DNA from: UBA5536 sp964592595
GTDB lineage: Bacteria > Bacteroidota > Bacteroidia > Bacteroidales > F082
Reading direction: 5' to 3'
Length of the DNA: 64,000 nt
Assembly: GCA_964592595.1 (NCBI GenBank)
Contig: CAZQFH010000016.1
Location: 11,396-75,395, forward strand
Shown here in pieces: positions 61,874-64,000 of the stretch (positions are counted from its first letter, which is position 1; each line of letters starts with the position of its first letter). The notes beneath the pieces were generated by a model. That model was given only the letters and a program-made list of their open reading frames with translations. It was not told the origin of the DNA and made no database searches. The translations under genes were made by a program, and so were the position numbers.

Positions 61874-63811
61874 CTATTGGTAGAAACGCCAATTGACACC
61901 GAAATAGAATCGGGCATCGCGCATGGGGTAATGAGGTGTTGTAAAATAGCGATAATCACCGGTTAAGCCAAGCATATTAGCATATTGTAAATAGATATTT
62001 GCCCTTTTAACCTTTAATGCCAGATAGACGTCCAGGAAAGGAAAGTTGCCTACTTTTTCGTCAAATTGCATATGAAATCTTCTCAAAGCAGGCATATAAG
62101 CATCTGCATAATACGCACTAAACCACCTGATATTAAAGCCAGGCTGCATAACAGCAGCATTTTTGAATAAGGATTGAGAGAAACCAAACTTTAGATTCGC
62201 GGCAAGTTCTGGTAAATGCAAAGCACTGTCGATATCGGCTTTTTGATAGGAAACAAAACCCTGAACATTGAACTTGCCCTTTTGAAAATCAAAAGTTGTT
62301 TTTATCGTTCTGATGTTTAAGGTGCCGCCAATTTGTTCCGGGAAAGCATTCTCATTGATAAACATATATTTATCTATGCTTGTTTGATTTACTGAAAATG
62401 CTAAAAACCAAATTTTATAGGTTCCCTCTAGTTCAAAAGAGTTTTGTTTCTCAAAACTATTCTCCCATCTGAAATGGTTGGACAAGAAATTGTTGTAAAA
62501 CCAGGAAGGGGATTGTGAGCTGATGTTTAACCTAAAACTTACTTCACCAAAATCTTTCATTTTACTCTTGAAACTTTGAGATGCCATTGAATTAAAAACA
62601 AAATCACCTGCCTGATGACCACCAATTAACATATTCAAGTGAGCTGAAAGTTTTGTTTTTTCTTTAAGATTTAAATTAAACCCACCGAGAATTCCTAATT
62701 GGTCATAGTTATAACGGTTCACAAATAACAGGCTGTCATTTGTTCCTTGAAAAAGTTTGTAAGCTGCATGTTCAGCGCCAAAATAGAAAAACAAAAGGGG
62801 AATTTTATTAGGTTTCCTGTAGCTTAAACTATTCCAAACCAGCCGATTCTTAATCATTTGAGTCGAAAGTGAGTCGTTGGTTACTAATGAATCAAGTAGA
62901 GATGAGAAAGGCTGATAAAATTCATTAAGTGGATTTGGATCTGAATAAAGTTGCTGATTACGCTGGTAAACTAAAGTGTGTTTTATCCTTCCTGTCTGGA
63001 TACGATTGCGCGTTTTTGTGATCGAATCAGAAGATTTTCTCTCTGGGGCAGAAAGGATGAAATACTGTTCAAAGCCAAATCCTGAAGATTTGATTGTATT
63101 ATTGGCTTGTTGCAACCAAACATCGATTACCCTGCGATCAGTTTCAATATTGCCAGTGAAGATGCTGTCGGTTGTTATCCCACCATTTTCCTGCTGCTCC
63201 AATTTGTTTCTAAAATAGAAAGCGCCTATGCCATAACGTTCATTTTTTGTGCGATAACTTCCTGAAAACACTACGGAGCTATTATTTGTTTTGCTATTCA
63301 GGTATGGACCCGGAGAATTTATCAGATTATAATCCATCCCAATTACAAGTCTGGGAGAAAACTCTCGTGTAAAATTTACTTTGATTTGTTGTTCTTTCTT
63401 GCTACCCATTGTGTAACGAATTTCGGAGTAGGGTAGTAGAGGTAAAAAGAATCGAACGTCCTTATCATTTTTTATAAATCTTTCGTCAGCTGAGATTTGC
63501 ATGTCAAATCCTAAAGGTATTGAAGCAAAGGGATTTAAGATGGATTGGTGGGCTAATCCAGCATTGTTGAGCGTTGAAAAGGATTGAGAGAATTCATCCA
63601 GGGGATCGAAATATGTGGCATAAAACAGACTCGTATCCGTAAAATGCGTCCTATGCAAGGCGAGGCTATCAAAGCTGCTATTAAAATACAGAACTCTTGT
63701 TGAGTCAACTTTTTGCATATTTAAAGCATCCTCTTGAGCATATGCAGCAACTCCAAACATCAGAAAAATACCCATGAGAATGAAAGAAGCAAATAGTGTT
63801 CTGAACAACAT
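61874..63811 (-). CDS. Putative porin (Bacteroidota outer-membrane barrel)
   Basis: A 645-residue protein with a signal peptide (TLFASFILMGIFLMFGVAAYAQ). It has a long run of amphipathic strands and ends NWRFYQ. Segments such as FFLPLLPYSEIRYTMGSKKE and QQIKVNFTREFSPRLVIGMD are like the family annotated as putative porin in Bacteroidota. The substrate is unknown. The ATG at 63811 begins the signal peptide; upstream in-frame codons (from 63904) run toward the rRNA terminator and lack family character. It is downstream of, and in the same direction as, the rRNA operon, and probably separately promoted. Confidence 0.8.
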   Translation of the reverse strand: MLFRTLFASFILMGIFLMFGVAAYAQEDALNMQKVDSTRVLYFNSSFDSLALHRTHFTDTSLFYATYFDPLDEFSQSFSTLNNAGLAHQSILNPFASIPLGFDMQISADERFIKNDKDVRFFLPLLPYSEIRYTMGSKKEQQIKVNFTREFSPRLVIGMDYNLINSPGPYLNSKTNNSSVVFSGSYRTKNERYGIGAFYFRNKLEQQENGGITTDSIFTGNIETDRRVIDVWLQQANNTIKSSGFGFEQYFILSAPERKSSDSITKTRNRIQTGRIKHTLVYQRNQQLYSDPNPLNEFYQPFSSLLDSLVTNDSLSTQMIKNRLVWNSLSYRKPNKIPLLFFYFGAEHAAYKLFQGTNDSLLFVNRYNYDQLGILGGFNLNLKEKTKLSAHLNMLIGGHQAGDFVFNSMASQSFKSKMKDFGEVSFRLNISSQSPSWFYNNFLSNHFRWENSFEKQNSFELEGTYKIWFLAFSVNQTSIDKYMFINENAFPEQIGGTLNIRTIKTTFDFQKGKFNVQGFVSYQKADIDSALHLPELAANLKFGFSQSLFKNAAVMQPGFNIRWFSAYYADAYMPALRRFHMQFDEKVGNFPFLDVYLALKVKRANIYLQYANMLGLTGDYRYFTTPHYPMRDARFYFGVNWRFYQ

Positions 63812-63901
63812 ACCAGCAGTTAGATTATTTGCGTGTAAAATTACACAATTACATCCGACTTTTGGAGAATAATTGCTATCGGGAAGGGTAGGGGAATAAA
63901 T

Positions 63902-63936
63902 CAAAAATCCCCACTACAAAACCAAGTAGCGGGGAT
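63902..63936 (-). terminator. rRNA operon terminator
   Basis: On the minus strand ATCCCCGCTAC pairs with GTAGTGGGGAT (one G-T pair, 8-base loop, 63907-63936), followed by five T. It lies about 9 bases after the 5S rRNA 3' end. Confidence 0.88.
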
Positions 63937-63944
63937 AATGATAA

Positions 63945-64000
63945 GGGGCGGCGACGACCTACTTTCCCACCTTTTACGGCAGTATCATCGGCGCTGGCAG
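63945..64000 (-). rRNA. rrf: 5S ribosomal RNA, 3' part
   Basis: The minus strand reads CTGCCAGCGCCGATGATACT, continues GCCGTAAAAGGTGGGAAAGT and then AGGTCGTCGCCGCC. This is the conserved 3' half of bacterial 5S rRNA. About 55 bases are present and the rest lies past the window edge. The direction implies an rRNA operon (16S-23S-5S) beyond the right end, transcribed leftward. The exact 3' end is estimated. Confidence 0.92.

Overview
The window reads as chromosomal DNA of a Bacteroidota bacterium, most likely in or near the order Bacteroidales. The lineage evidence is a fused FeoA-FeoB, an S16 with a long acidic/lysine tail, DUF3078, DUF1599, BT_3928-type DoxX and DUF5063 proteins, two TonB-dependent receptors with N-terminal carboxypeptidase-regulatory domains, and recurrent TAnnTTTG boxes (the Bacteroides -7 element) in place of Shine-Dalgarno-rich leaders. 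G+C looks near 40%. I saw no insertion sequence, integrase, CRISPR array, prophage or tRNA. The only RNA gene is a partial 5S rRNA at the right edge, on the minus strand, with its terminator.

Left part (1-25 kb). A TPR protein fragment and an Hpt phosphotransfer protein are followed by feoAB, which has a palindrome in its promoter region. Next come a Gre-like coiled-coil protein and a minus-strand operon of a four-helix membrane protein, an XRE regulator and an Omp85-like barrel. A FemAB remnant precedes a nucleotide-sugar operon (ugd, UDP-xylose synthase, rmlD, a degenerate GxxExxY protein, a phosphohexomutase). Then come a DUF3078 protein, a beta-helix lipoprotein with a TonB receptor, a type II PNGase F homologue, an SDR, and a dinB plus exonuclease/GIY-YIG pair whose G+C is visibly higher.

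Middle part (25-49 kb). A divergent small gene, rpsP, a hybrid histidine kinase, recQ and a 3-methyladenine glycosylase are followed by an ion-transport run (CPA2 antiporter with RCK domains, MarC, DCC protein, Dabb protein, MFS). A YD-repeat protein, the c-di-AMP cyclase cdaA and folP come next. A long plus-strand run then holds DUF1599, DoxX, an orphan peptide-type permease, tpiA, prmA, a roughly 1,490-residue secreted protein, plsY and dnaN.

Right part (49-64 kb). A DUF2271-like lipoprotein is translationally coupled to a second TonB receptor. It is followed by a small cold-shock-like protein, pckA and ppdK (PEP/pyruvate metabolism), a split lysine-ketoglutarate reductase/saccharopine dehydrogenase pair (lysine degradation), an orphan small gene, a DjlA-like co-chaperone, a putative porin, and the 3' end of an rRNA operon.

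Most of the window is core metabolism, envelope and repair. I see no overt new defence or mobile system. The least explained items are the large secreted protein, the membrane protein-XRE-Omp85 operon, the beta-helix lipoprotein/receptor pair with a terminator between them, the PNGase F homologue, and the G+C-shifted dinB/exonuclease pair with its divergent small gene and palindrome. Several starts were moved from upstream TTG or GTG codons to the ATG because promoter boxes overlap the upstream codon or because the ATG begins the family's conserved N-terminus.
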